Source: Rubrivivax sp.
Lineage (GTDB): Bacteria; Pseudomonadota; Gammaproteobacteria; Burkholderiales; Burkholderiaceae_C
Direction of reading: 5' to 3'
NCBI GenBank assembly: GCA_020248915.1
Contig: JADCGP010000005.1
Coordinates: 1-64,000, forward strand
Length of the DNA stretch: 64,000 nucleotides
Position numbers and translations under genes: made by a program. Below, piece after piece: positions 1 through 8,358 of this stretch (the stretch's first letter is position 1; each line of letters begins with the position of its first letter). A model generated the notes under the pieces. The model was not told where the DNA came from and ran no database searches. It worked only from the letters and a program-made list of their open reading frames with translations.

Positions 1-192
1 GCCGAGCTGGGTGAAGAAGTCGCCCGACATCCGCGCGTCGTAGTGCTGGCCGGTGTGCACCAGCCGGTAGCCGAGCGGGCTGCCCGCGGCGCGGCGCGCC
101 TGGATCGCGCGGATGATCGGCGCGATCTTCATGAAGTTGGGGCGGGCGCCGGCAATGATGTCGACGACGGTTCCGGTGGCGTTGGGCGTCAT
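1..192 (-). CDS. wecB: UDP-N-acetylglucosamine 2-epimerase (WecB-like), N-terminal fragment
   Basis: Only the first 64 codons are in the window; the gene runs off the left edge. The ATG is at 192. The protein begins with a short leader and then shows the family's N-terminal nucleotide-binding signature GARPNFMKIAPIIRAI (about residues 15-30) and HTGQHYD (about 47-53), both typical of non-hydrolysing UDP-GlcNAc 2-epimerases. These enzymes interconvert UDP-GlcNAc and UDP-ManNAc in the cytoplasm and feed ManNAc-type sugars to surface polysaccharides. It is the last visible gene of the minus-strand polysaccharide locus and lies 32 nt downstream of the GT4 gene, so probably in the same transcript. 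It could instead act on a modified GlcNAc substrate; the missing C-terminal part would be needed to tell. Confidence 0.88.
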   Translation of the reverse strand, partial: MTPNATGTVVDIIAGARPNFMKIAPIIRAIQARRAAGSPLGYRLVHTGQHYDARMSGDFFTQLG

Positions 193-224
193 GGTGGGGT
201 CCGGAGCGGTTCGGGAGCGTCGGG

Positions 225-1463
225 TCAGGCGCGGGCCGCGTTCGCGGTAGCGCGCAGGATGTCGTGCAGACGCGCCGCCAGCGCGTCGCGGTCGTAGCGA
301 CGCGCAGCGACGAGCCCGTTGGCGCGCCAGCGCGCCAACCGCGCCGGGTCGGCCGCTAGATCCAGCAGCAGACGCGCCAGCGCCTCGGCGTCCTCGGGCT
401 CGAACACGACGCCGACGTCCTCGCGCCGCACGATGTCGGCCGACTCGCCGGCCACGCCGTGCAGCACGGGCAGCCCCATGCCCATGCACTCGAAGAGCTT
501 GGACGGGATCACCGTGGTGAAGAGCTCGGTGCGCCGCAGGTGGATGACCGACACGTCCAGAAGCGACCAGTACCGCGCGACCTCGTCCTTGGGCACGGAG
601 TCGACGAACACCACGTTGCGCAGGCCCATCTCGGCGGCCATCGTCTTCAGCGCGGCCTTGCGGGCCCCGTCGCCCAGCAGCAGCAGGCGGATCCGGTCGC
701 CCCCTGGCGTCGCGGCCAGCCGCTGCGCCGCCTGCAGCAGCGTCTCGAGCCCGTGCGCCATGCCGTGCGTGCCGACATATCCGGCCACGAAGCAGCCCTC
801 GAGCCCGAGTGAGCCGGCCAGCGCCTCGTCGCGAGGGCGGGGGCTGAAGCGCGAGATGTCCACGCCGTTGGTGACGACGTCGATCTTGGCCGTGTCGATA
901 CCGCGCCGGCCGAGGCTGGCGCGGAACGACTCGGTCACCGAGACGATGCGCGCCGCGCGCCGGTACAGGAACAGCTCCACGCGTTCGAGCAGGCGGATCG
1001 CGAGCGACTCCTTCATGGCGCCCACCGCCTTGATCGATTCGGGCCAGATGTCGCGTAGCTCGAACACGAATGGCACGCGCCGCACGAGGCCGACCGCCCA
1101 GCCCGCGACGGCCGTGAAGAACTGCGGCGACGTGGCGACGACGACGTCGATGCGGCGCACGAACAGGCTGGCGACGAAGGCGGTCAGCATGTAGCTCGTG
1201 TAGTCAAGGACGCGCTTGGCGAAGCCCTCGTTGGCGGTGATGTAGCTCCAGACGCGGATGACGCGGAACCCGTCCACCGTCTCTTGTTGCCACAGGCGGT
1301 TGCGGTAGCCGTCGAAGACGCGGCCCTTCGGGAAGTTCGGTGCGCAGGTGATCACGGTCACCTGCGTGCCGGCGGCCACCCACTGGCGGCAGTGCTCGTG
1401 CGTGCGGCTCGCCGGGGCGTTGACCTCGGGCGGGAAGTTGTCGCTGAGGAAGAGAATGTGCAC
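225..1463 (-). CDS. glycosyltransferase family 4 (WcaI/WbuB-like)
   Basis: A 412-residue cytoplasmic GT-B glycosyltransferase that should add a sugar from an NDP donor to the lipid-linked repeat unit. The N-terminus HILFLSDNFPPEVNAPA and the HEHCRQW segment match the GT4 acceptor domain of the WcaI/WbuB type. GYVGTHGMAHGLE opens the donor half, and a late glutamate-containing GMGLPVLHG...ESADIV segment matches the nucleotide-sugar site. I chose GTG at 1463, which lies 4 nt after the stop of the heparinase-like gene, because homologues start directly before HILFLSD. The open frame could extend to 1499, but that part would be coded inside the upstream gene. Sugar specificity cannot be read from sequence. 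It is one of only two soluble glycosyltransferase candidates visible in the locus. Confidence 0.9.
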   Translation of the reverse strand: MHILFLSDNFPPEVNAPASRTHEHCRQWVAAGTQVTVITCAPNFPKGRVFDGYRNRLWQQETVDGFRVIRVWSYITANEGFAKRVLDYTSYMLTAFVASLFVRRIDVVVATSPQFFTAVAGWAVGLVRRVPFVFELRDIWPESIKAVGAMKESLAIRLLERVELFLYRRAARIVSVTESFRASLGRRGIDTAKIDVVTNGVDISRFSPRPRDEALAGSLGLEGCFVAGYVGTHGMAHGLETLLQAAQRLAATPGGDRIRLLLLGDGARKAALKTMAAEMGLRNVVFVDSVPKDEVARYWSLLDVSVIHLRRTELFTTVIPSKLFECMGMGLPVLHGVAGESADIVRREDVGVVFEPEDAEALARLLLDLAADPARLARWRANGLVAARRYDRDALAARLHDILRATANAARA

Positions 1464-1467
1464 GACG

Positions 1468-3129
1468 TCACCAGGACCAGCGGGTGGCGGCACGGCCACC
1501 GGTCAGCCGGACCACGACGGTGCGCGCCGGAGTCAGCAGACCGAAGCGCTCGGCGTGCAGGCTGTCTTCGAGTTCGACCTCGCCCGCATCGACCACGACC
1601 TTGGCCAGCGTCGACGGACCTTCGACGATCCGCCACGATCGCGGCCGATCCCCGGCCGGGCGCACGTCGAGCCCCGGCGCGAGGTGGAAGCGGGCATAGG
1701 CGGGGACGTCGACGCCCGGCTCGACGGCGTCCTCCACGCGGAGCTCGCGCCCATCGAAGGCCCAGGTTCGCGAATGCCGTGGCCGCCGAGGCAGATGTCC
1801 GTAGCCGTCGTGAGAGCAGGCGATGCGGGTGTCATCGATCTGCACCGGACCGGGCCGGGCGCGCCGGCCGACCCGGAAGCCGGCCCATACCTCCGACGAG
1901 TTCTCGTCCCCGAGCTGGACGGTGCTGTGCGCCGCGGTGCCGCGTTCGTAGAGGCGCCGCTCGCCCGTGCCGTAGACCGACGTACCCCGGTTGACGACGA
2001 CTTGGCGGCCGCCGAGGGACAGCTCGAAGCTCAGGGTGTCGGCATGGGCGTGGCCTGGGATGTAGTCGGGCCCGACGGGCGCCACGTCAATCAGAGCCAC
2101 AGCCTGCCCCGACCGCGCCCTGATGTAGCCGCTCGGCTGAAGCACGGTGAACGCGGGTGCGCCAGGGCCGGTTTCGCGTTCCTCGGGCGCCGGGGCCGTG
2201 ACGCCGAGCATCCGCGCATAGCGCTCGAGCTCCTCGCAAGCCGGCGCGCCCGGAGCACCATCGTTGAACCGTGCCAGCGCGCCATCGGGATGCTGCAGGC
2301 AGCGCATCCAGTGGAGCATGCCCTCGGCCTTCTGGCGCATGAGGGGCTCCAGCTGGCGAGCCGCGGAGCCCGGCGGCGCGAGCGCCGCGCCGACGTTGAC
2401 AAGATCGAGAACGTCTTCCAGCGCCAGCGCGTGGTACGTCGGCGAGCGCTCGAAGTGGCCGCCGTCGGAGAGGATCTGCTCGTTCACTTCAGTCCGCAGG
2501 ATCGAGAGGCCGCGGGCCAGCCAGGCCTCGGCCTCCCGGTCCTGGAAGTACAGGCCTGCGAAGACGAGAGCCTTCGCGTTCGCGAACAGGTGGTTGCCCA
2601 GCAGGTGCCACTCGACGTGCCGGCTCAGCCATCGAGCCTGAAGGGCGAGGCTGTCGAGCCAGGCCGCGGTCGGCTCGACGCCGCCGAGGAACCACTTGAT
2701 CCAGTTGACCAGTCGCAGGCTGACGGGATAGGGCGCGAACGCCGTGGCCCTGCCCGGCGCGTTCTCGGCAATCCAGCGGTCGATCAGGTCGCGATGCCAG
2801 CCCCGGCGGCCGGCGGCATCGGCGGAGTTCAGGTCGTCGAAGTAGTGCTGGTGGTAGCGCCACAGCAGGGGCATTCGCGGGTCGTCCCAGCCGACGTCGC
2901 GCAGGTCGCGCTCGACACCGAGCAGGTTGAGGCGGCTCGGGCCCGAGAGGCTCGGCTCGCGCGCAGGCGGCGGCGTCCAGCGGCCCGAGATCGGGCGCCG
3001 GGCCGAGGCCGGACTGGCATCGGCACGGCCGCGCGGCAGCACCACGCGCAGCCGGCCCCACACCTGCACCGGCTTGAGCCATCGGACGGTTCGCCACAGT
3101 CGCCCGGTGTGCACGAGCAAGCCGGTCAA
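1468..3129 (-). CDS. heparinase II/III family protein (polysaccharide lyase-like)
   Basis: About 553 residues. The N-terminal half is an alpha-rich toroid with LLWRYHQHYFDDLN and NWIKWFL. The C-terminal half has the heparinase II/III signature GHAHADTLSFEL followed by VVNRGTSVYG, near the conserved His of the beta-sandwich domain. Family members cleave uronic-acid-containing polymers by beta-elimination, but homologues inside O-antigen/EPS loci next to a GT4, WecB and the bi-domain oxidoreductase are usually of unproven function. No convincing signal peptide is visible, so cytoplasmic or unconventional location is possible. Start: TTG at 3129, preceded by AAAGGA at a good distance; an upstream in-frame ATG at 3198 is the alternative and would almost touch the divergent gene at 3213. 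Likely co-transcribed with the GT4 gene (4-nt gap). Confidence 0.85.
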   Translation of the reverse strand: MTGLLVHTGRLWRTVRWLKPVQVWGRLRVVLPRGRADASPASARRPISGRWTPPPAREPSLSGPSRLNLLGVERDLRDVGWDDPRMPLLWRYHQHYFDDLNSADAAGRRGWHRDLIDRWIAENAPGRATAFAPYPVSLRLVNWIKWFLGGVEPTAAWLDSLALQARWLSRHVEWHLLGNHLFANAKALVFAGLYFQDREAEAWLARGLSILRTEVNEQILSDGGHFERSPTYHALALEDVLDLVNVGAALAPPGSAARQLEPLMRQKAEGMLHWMRCLQHPDGALARFNDGAPGAPACEELERYARMLGVTAPAPEERETGPGAPAFTVLQPSGYIRARSGQAVALIDVAPVGPDYIPGHAHADTLSFELSLGGRQVVVNRGTSVYGTGERRLYERGTAAHSTVQLGDENSSEVWAGFRVGRRARPGPVQIDDTRIACSHDGYGHLPRRPRHSRTWAFDGRELRVEDAVEPGVDVPAYARFHLAPGLDVRPAGDRPRSWRIVEGPSTLAKVVVDAGEVELEDSLHAERFGLLTPARTVVVRLTGGRAATRWSW

Positions 3130-3212
3130 ATGTCGGTCCTTTCGACCGCTCTTCCGAGGGTCGACCGCCGCGTGGCGCGCAACACTGCCCGTCGGCACTT
3201 CCCGAGTGCGAG

Positions 3213-4061
3213 ATGGACTCCAATCGAAGAGACTTCCTGAGGCACGCGTTGGCGGCTTCTTCGGCCGCGCTCACCGGTGCGAGCCTGACCGCGTGCTCCG
3301 TGGGCACCGCCGCGACTGGTTCGATCGCCCCGGATCTCGAAGACGGCTACATCGTCTTCAACGCCGGGGGCAACAGCGGCGGCGAAGTCCCGGACAACGT
3401 CTGGGTCACGGCCATCGAGTCTGCCTTGCAGCGGCGCGTCGGCTCGACCCTGCAGAGCGCCTACCTGGGCAAGGAGTGTCGCGCAGAAGGACTGGGCCGG
3501 ACGCCCTTCGAGGACCGGGAAAACTACGAGTTCGTCGGAGCCAGGGGATGGGACGGCAACTACCTCTTCCGCCACGGGCTCGACGTGCCGCCGGAGTACC
3601 AGTACCAGCGGGTGACGCAGGACGCCGTCGACCGGGGATTCACGTTCGACGTGCATGCGGCCGCTCGGCCGACGCAGCAGCTGGACTTCGCGGAAGTGCT
3701 GGCGATGCTGCAGCGGCGCTCGGGGCCGATGCGACGGCTGTACGCGCAGCTGTCCTACCGGCTGGGAGAAGAGGACTTCATCCTCTTCACCCGCTGCCGG
3801 TACATCAACCTGCCCCACGCCAGCAACCGCAACGAACCCTATCTGCAGCCGATCTCCGGTCGCGTCTTGCTGTGGCAGGACGAGAGGCTGCACCTCGCCT
3901 ACGTGGTCTTCCACCTGCGGCGTGGCGCCGTCGAAGGGATGCATTTCAAGCGGCTCGATCGTGCCGAAATCGGCATCGAGTCCAACGCCAACGATTTCGT
4001 GCGCACGGTCACGGTCGATCCGGCCACCGCACGGTGCTCGTTCTTCTGCTACGAGGCTTGA
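3213..4061 (+). CDS. Tat-exported putative lipoprotein of unknown function
   Basis: 282 residues and the only plus-strand gene inside the polysaccharide locus. The N-terminus contains NRRDFLRHALAASSAAL, a twin-arginine signal, followed by SLTAC with Cys28 in a lipobox-like position, so the product is probably Tat-exported and lipidated. The mature part is compact, with no obvious membrane span; it has many aromatic residues (ARGWDGNYLFRHG, RYINLPHASNRNEPY) and ends SFFCYEA. I do not recognise the family. It is divergent from the heparinase-like gene (83 nt if that starts at 3129) and convergent with the methyltransferase at 4085-4807 (23 nt). It therefore separates the downstream heparinase-GT4-wecB unit from the rest of the locus. 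A role in polysaccharide assembly at the cell envelope is inference from position only. Confidence 0.8.
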   Translation: MDSNRRDFLRHALAASSAALTGASLTACSVGTAATGSIAPDLEDGYIVFNAGGNSGGEVPDNVWVTAIESALQRRVGSTLQSAYLGKECRAEGLGRTPFEDRENYEFVGARGWDGNYLFRHGLDVPPEYQYQRVTQDAVDRGFTFDVHAAARPTQQLDFAEVLAMLQRRSGPMRRLYAQLSYRLGEEDFILFTRCRYINLPHASNRNEPYLQPISGRVLLWQDERLHLAYVVFHLRRGAVEGMHFKRLDRAEIGIESNANDFVRTVTVDPATARCSFFCYEA

Positions 4062-4084
4062 GGCGCGCAGATCGGGCGGCGGCC

Positions 4085-4807
4085 TCATGACGGCCGCTCC
4101 AGCTCGAACACGAGCACGCAGCGCAACGGCTCGAGCCAGTGCGCCGCGTTGACGACCCGCTCGTAGGCGAAGCCGACGAGGTAGGTCAGCGCGAACAGCC
4201 GCAGGTACTCCGGCCGGCCCTCGATGCGCTCGATGCGGCGCACCGCCAGCCCGGCCGCCGCCGCGTGGGCCGCGACGTCGGCAGCGGTGTTGCAGCGGTA
4301 CAGCGTCGGGAAGGTGTCGACCGTCGCGCGGCCGCGCAGCCGGTTGTAGAAGCGGTGGAACCCGGTGGGCGTGGCACGCGCGATCGTCGGCATGTAGTGC
4401 CACTTGTTCGGCGTCTTGGCGAGGAAGCGGCCGCCGGGCTTGAGCACGCGACGGATCTCGCGCAGCGCCAGCACCGGGTCGGCCACGTGCTCCATCACGT
4501 TGTCGGCGAACACCACGTCGAAGCGGCCGTCGACGTGCGGGATGCGGTTGAGCGCCACGTCGAACACCTCGGCCTCGTCGAGGAACGGGTTCTGGAACAC
4601 CGCGGGCTCCGGGTCGATCCCAGCCACGTGGCGCGCGATGCCGCGGAAGTTCATCTGCCGCACGTTGCCGCGGCCGGCGCCGTAGTCGAGGCAGACCGAA
4701 TCGGGCCCGATGCGCTCGAGCAGCCGGCGCCGGAACAGCTCGTCGTCCCAGTTCGCGCCGTAGGCCGGGTACCAGGCCCGGTCCATCCACTGCGTCAGGC
4801 TCGACAT
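4085..4807 (-). CDS. class I SAM-dependent methyltransferase
   Basis: 240 residues. The SAM-binding motif I is CLDYGAGRGNV (about residues 38-48), motif II lies around GIDPEPAVF, and ADNVMEHVADP plus RVLKPGGRFLAKTPN give the later motifs of a Methyltransf_11/UbiE-like fold. It should methylate a small or lipid-linked substrate in the cytoplasm; in this locus a sugar or an unusual carbohydrate intermediate is the likely target. Its ATG at 4807 overlaps the end of the upstream oxidoreductase gene by 13 nt, so the two are translationally coupled. It ends the long minus-strand transcript that starts upstream, because the next gene downstream is convergent. The exact substrate is unknown. Confidence 0.85.
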   Translation of the reverse strand: MSSLTQWMDRAWYPAYGANWDDELFRRRLLERIGPDSVCLDYGAGRGNVRQMNFRGIARHVAGIDPEPAVFQNPFLDEAEVFDVALNRIPHVDGRFDVVFADNVMEHVADPVLALREIRRVLKPGGRFLAKTPNKWHYMPTIARATPTGFHRFYNRLRGRATVDTFPTLYRCNTAADVAAHAAAAGLAVRRIERIEGRPEYLRLFALTYLVGFAYERVVNAAHWLEPLRCVLVFELERPS

Positions 4808-6927
4808 GCGCGCTTCCGGCCGGCCAGTTCGATGCTGACCCGCGCTACCTCGAGCAGCTCGTCGAGGGGGATCGGCGCCGGGCCGCCGGCGCGCACGGCC
4901 TCGACGAAGGCGAGGGCGCAGGCGCGCTGCCCCTTGTCCTGCCGCCACAGGTTCATCGACTTGAAGCCCGGCCAGCCGAAGCCGGTGAGGCGGCGGAAGT
5001 TGTCGAGCTGAAGCACGCGGCCGGCGGCGAAGACCTCGACCCGCTCCTTCGGGAACGCCTTGCTCCCGTTGGCGAAGTAGTGCACAGTGCCGAGTGAGCC
5101 GTCGGCGAAGTTCAGGGTCAGCGTGAAGGTGTCGAGCGTGGCGTCGTCCATCGCGGCGACCTCGGCCTGCACGATCGGCGCGCCGCACAGGAACCGCAGC
5201 AGGTCGATGAAGTGGCAGGCCTCGCCGATCAGGCGCCCGCCGCCGACGACCGGATCCTGCGTCCAGTGCGAAGCCGGGATGGCGCCCGCGTTGACCGTCA
5301 TCACTAAGGCCTTCGGTCCCGGCGCGGAGGCGAGCAGCTCGCGCATGCGCGCCACCTGCGGCGCGAAGCGCCGGTTCAGGCCGACCATCAGCAGCGGGGC
5401 CGTCGGGCCGCCGGCCGCCTCGCCGATGCGCGCCAGCTCGTCGAGCGTCAGGCACAGCGGTTTCTCGACGAAGACGTGCTTGCCGGCTGCCGCCGCCTGC
5501 AGCACGTAGCGCGCGTGGGTGTCGTGGCGGGTCGAGACGACCACGGTGTCGATCTCGGCATCGGCGAGCAGCGCGTCGACGTCGGTCGTGGCCTGCTCGA
5601 AGCCGTTGCGACGCCCGGCGTGCAGCCCGCTGACGCCGCCGGCCGACGCGATCGTGCGCAGCCGTGCGCCGGTCGCGGCGAAAGCCGGCACCAGCACCGC
5701 GCCTGCGTAGTTGCCGGCCCCGATCACGCCGACCATCGCGCCGCGCCCGGCCGCCACGGCTCGCGGCGTGGCCGGCGGGGGCAACGCGACCGTGCGTTCG
5801 CCCGCGCGTGCGCTGCCGGCATCCGGGTAGTGCAGCAGGATGCCGAGCGAGGGCTCGGCTCCACCGACGACCTCGTAGGCGCGCTCGCAGGCCTCGATGC
5901 CGAAGCGGTGCGAGACCAGCGGCGCGGCGTCGATCGCACCGCCGGCCAGCATGTCGAGCACGGCCTCGAAGTTGCGCTGCTCCGTCCAACGCACGAAGCC
6001 GACCGGATAGTCCTGTCCCCTGTCCTCGTAGTTCGGGTCGTAGCGACCCGGACCGTACGAGCACGAAACCTGGAAGATCAGCTCCTTCTCGTAGAAGTCG
6101 GCGCGCGACAGCTCGAGCCCGGTCACGCCGACCAGCACGATGCGGCCGCGCTTGCGGCACATCAGCGCCGCCTGGTGCACCGGCTCACTGCTGCGCGTGG
6201 CGGCGGTGATGATGACCGCGTCGACGCCGCGCCCGCGCGAGAACGCGGTCGCGGCGGACACCGGGTCGGCGCCGGCGCGCAGGTCCACCGTCTCGGCGCC
6301 GAAGCGGCGCGCCAATTCGAGCTTGGCCGGGTCGTAGTCGAGTCCCAGCACGCGGCAGCCGTGGGCGCGCAGCAACTGCACCGTCATCAGCCCGATCAGG
6401 CCGAGGCCGGTGACGACCACACACTCGCCGAGCGTCGGGCCGACGAGGCGGATGCCCTGCAGCGCGATCGAGCCCAGCACCGTGAATGCGGCGGACTCGT
6501 CGCTCACGCCGTCGGGCACGCGCGCGCACAGGTTTACCGGCACCACCACGCGCTCGGCGTGCTTGCCGTTCGAGGCCACCCGGTCGCCGACCGAGAACGA
6601 CTCGACGCCCGGGCCGACCGCGATCACCGTGCCGACGTTGCAGTAGCCGAGCGCGACCGGCTGGTCGAGCTTGTTGCGAACGGCCTCGAGCGTGGGCATC
6701 AGGCCATCGGTGCGCACCTTCTCGAGCACCATGCGCACCTTGTCCGGCTGCTGACGCGCCTTGTCGAGCCAGCCCGCCTTGCCGAAATCGACGAGCATGC
6801 GCTCGGTGCCCGCGGAGACGAGCGTCATCGCGGTCTGGATCAGGATCTGCCCGCGGCCGGGCGCGGGGCAGGGCACGTCGGCGAGCTCGACGGTGCCCGT
6901 CTTCAGGCTTTGCAGGATCTGTTTCAA
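4795..6927 (-). CDS. bi-domain oxidoreductase: zinc-type alcohol dehydrogenase fused to Gfo/Idh/MocA dehydrogenase
   Basis: About 710 residues with two NAD(P)-dependent modules. Residues ~1-370 are an MDR alcohol dehydrogenase-like domain (LVSAGTERMLVDFGKAGW, GDRVASNGKHAE, Rossmann VVTGLGLIGLMTVQLL). Residues ~400-700 are a Gfo/Idh/MocA domain (GVIGAGNYAGAVLVPAF, HVFVEKPLCL, GGGRLIGEACHFIDLLRFL). Known as 'bi-domain-containing oxidoreductase' in many O-antigen and EPS loci, where it sits with a heparinase-like gene and GT4; its reaction is not established, though sugar oxidation/reduction is expected. I start it at TTG 6927 because LKQILQSLKTGTVELADVP matches the usual family N-terminus. The frame extends to another TTG at 6987, which overlaps the upstream gene. 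There is no clear Shine-Dalgarno. Confidence 0.88.
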   Translation of the reverse strand: MKQILQSLKTGTVELADVPCPAPGRGQILIQTAMTLVSAGTERMLVDFGKAGWLDKARQQPDKVRMVLEKVRTDGLMPTLEAVRNKLDQPVALGYCNVGTVIAVGPGVESFSVGDRVASNGKHAERVVVPVNLCARVPDGVSDESAAFTVLGSIALQGIRLVGPTLGECVVVTGLGLIGLMTVQLLRAHGCRVLGLDYDPAKLELARRFGAETVDLRAGADPVSAATAFSRGRGVDAVIITAATRSSEPVHQAALMCRKRGRIVLVGVTGLELSRADFYEKELIFQVSCSYGPGRYDPNYEDRGQDYPVGFVRWTEQRNFEAVLDMLAGGAIDAAPLVSHRFGIEACERAYEVVGGAEPSLGILLHYPDAGSARAGERTVALPPPATPRAVAAGRGAMVGVIGAGNYAGAVLVPAFAATGARLRTIASAGGVSGLHAGRRNGFEQATTDVDALLADAEIDTVVVSTRHDTHARYVLQAAAAGKHVFVEKPLCLTLDELARIGEAAGGPTAPLLMVGLNRRFAPQVARMRELLASAPGPKALVMTVNAGAIPASHWTQDPVVGGGRLIGEACHFIDLLRFLCGAPIVQAEVAAMDDATLDTFTLTLNFADGSLGTVHYFANGSKAFPKERVEVFAAGRVLQLDNFRRLTGFGWPGFKSMNLWRQDKGQRACALAFVEAVRAGGPAPIPLDELLEVARVSIELAGRKRACRA

Positions 6928-6961
6928 GGGAAGGGCGCGTGGAGCTGTGGAGGAGCGCGAC

Positions 6962-7741
6962 TCAGCGCCGACGCAGGGCGTCGGCAACGAGTTCGTCTTT
7001 CGTGCTGCGTGGCGGGTAGTTGATCAGCACGGCGCGGTACACGCCCTTGAACACGAACAGGCTGCCCGCCGCGGCGCCGACGATGCCGAACTCGCGGATC
7101 AGCGCGCCGATGTCGTCGAGCTTTCCGGCGCCGCCGAGCACGGTCATCGGCACGCTGATGGCCTCGCGCACCTGGCGCGCGAGCGTCAGGTCGTAGCCCG
7201 ACATCGCCCCGTCGCGGCCGATCGAATTGACGACGATCTCGCCGGCCCCGAGCGCCTCGAGGCGGCGAGCGAGATCAGCCGGCGCCTGGCCCGTGCGGCG
7301 GCTGCCGTTGTGCGTGAAGACCTCGTAGCGGCCGTCGGATGACGGGCGCACGTCGAGCACCGCGACGATGCTCTGCCGGCCCACGCGCGCCGCGGCCTGC
7401 TCGATCAGACCGGGGTCCGCGACCGCCGACGCGCTGAGCGCGACCTTCTCGACACCGAGCCCGACGATGCGCTGGATCTGCTCGGCACTGGTCACGCCGC
7501 CGCCGTAGCTCAGCGGCATGCGGCACTCGGCCGCGAGGTCGGCGATCAGGCGGTAGTCCGGCTCGCGCCCCTTCGCGGTGGCGTCGATGTCGAGCACCAT
7601 GAGCTCGTCCACCTCCTTCTCGTTGAAGATGCGAACGGCGTTGATCGGGTCGCCCACGTACTTGGGGCTCGCGAACTGGACGGTCTTGACGAGCCCGCCG
7701 CCCTGGACGAGCAGGCAGGGGATGATGCGGGGACGCAGCAT
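6962..7741 (-). CDS. HisF-like acetamidino modification protein (WbuZ/AglZ/HisF2 type), module 2
   Basis: 259 residues, a TIM-barrel relative of the HisF cyclase subunit. In HisF the first catalytic Asp lies in a CLDV strand; here the strand reads RIIPCLLVQGGGLVKTV, so that Asp is replaced by Leu. It retains MPLSYGGGVTSAEQI, GAGEIVVNSIGRDGAMSGYD and the last-strand VLGGAGKLDDI. This pattern is known from the WbuZ/HisF2 group of P. aeruginosa B-band and similar loci. There HisH2-HisF2 delivers ammonia to a WbpG-type amidotransferase that turns an N-acetyl group into an acetamidino group. It starts with ATG 7741, 2 nt after the stop of the hisH-like gene, completing a contiguous amidotransferase-HisH-HisF set. 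A role in histidine synthesis is unlikely. Confidence 0.9.
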   Translation of the reverse strand: MLRPRIIPCLLVQGGGLVKTVQFASPKYVGDPINAVRIFNEKEVDELMVLDIDATAKGREPDYRLIADLAAECRMPLSYGGGVTSAEQIQRIVGLGVEKVALSASAVADPGLIEQAAARVGRQSIVAVLDVRPSSDGRYEVFTHNGSRRTGQAPADLARRLEALGAGEIVVNSIGRDGAMSGYDLTLARQVREAISVPMTVLGGAGKLDDIGALIREFGIVGAAAGSLFVFKGVYRAVLINYPPRSTKDELVADALRRR

Positions 7742-7743
7742 GC

Positions 7744-8358
7744 TCAGAGCTCCGCGAAGTTCTTCAGCAGCGTGATGCCCCACTGATGGCTCTTCTCGGG
7801 GTGGAACTGCACGCCGTGCACGCGGCCGCGCTGCACGGCGCACGCGAACTCCCCGCCGTAGTCGGCCGTGGCGAGCGCGGCCGCGGGCTCGGGCGGCTCG
7901 AAGTAGTACGAGTGCAGAAAGTAGAAGCGCGCGTTCGCCTCGAGGCCGGCGAACAGCGGCGAGCCTGCGCGCGGCCGCACGTCGTTCCAGCCCATGTGCG
8001 GCAGGTGCGTGCGATCCTGGAAGCGGGCCTCGTCGAACAGGCGCACGCGGCCGCCGACCCAACTCAGCCCAGGCAGTTCGCCCTCGTCGCTGCTCTCGGC
8101 CAGGATCTGCATGCCCACGCAGATGCCGATTACGTCGCATTTGCCGGCCTTCACGAGGGCGTCCAGCGGCTCGCGCATGCCGGAGTCGCCGAGCCTCCGC
8201 ATCGCCCAGTCGAAGGCCCCGACGCCCGGCAGCACGATCTTTCGCGCGCCGTCGAGATCTCCTGCCGTGCGGGCCAGCCGCGCCGGGATGTCCAGTCGCT
8301 TGTAGATGTTCGCGATGGCCTGGACGTTGCCCAGCCCATAGTCGACGATCGTGATCAC
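7744..8358 (-). CDS. hisH: glutamine amidotransferase HisH (module 2)
   Basis: 204 residues, class I glutamine amidotransferase that hydrolyses glutamine and channels ammonia to its HisF-like partner. The nucleophile elbow is GICVGMQ with Cys80, and the His-Glu pair is in GVQFHPEKS (His186, Glu188), so the triad is intact. The N-terminal IVDYGLGNVQAI and LPGVGAF are HisH hallmarks. The start is GTG 8358, overlapping the amidotransferase stop as GTGA. Partners are the flanking HisF-like gene and the WbpG-type gene. Because it is flanked by these and not by other his genes, it belongs to sugar amidination and not histidine synthesis. Confidence 0.92.
   Translation of the reverse strand: MITIVDYGLGNVQAIANIYKRLDIPARLARTAGDLDGARKIVLPGVGAFDWAMRRLGDSGMREPLDALVKAGKCDVIGICVGMQILAESSDEGELPGLSWVGGRVRLFDEARFQDRTHLPHMGWNDVRPRAGSPLFAGLEANARFYFLHSYYFEPPEPAAALATADYGGEFACAVQRGRVHGVQFHPEKSHQWGITLLKNFAEL

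Noticed and set aside
3126..4790. 554-codon minus-strand frame spanning the Tat-lipoprotein gene and the methyltransferase
   Set aside because: It runs out of frame through the real methyltransferase gene and opposite the lipoprotein gene; no motif of its own.
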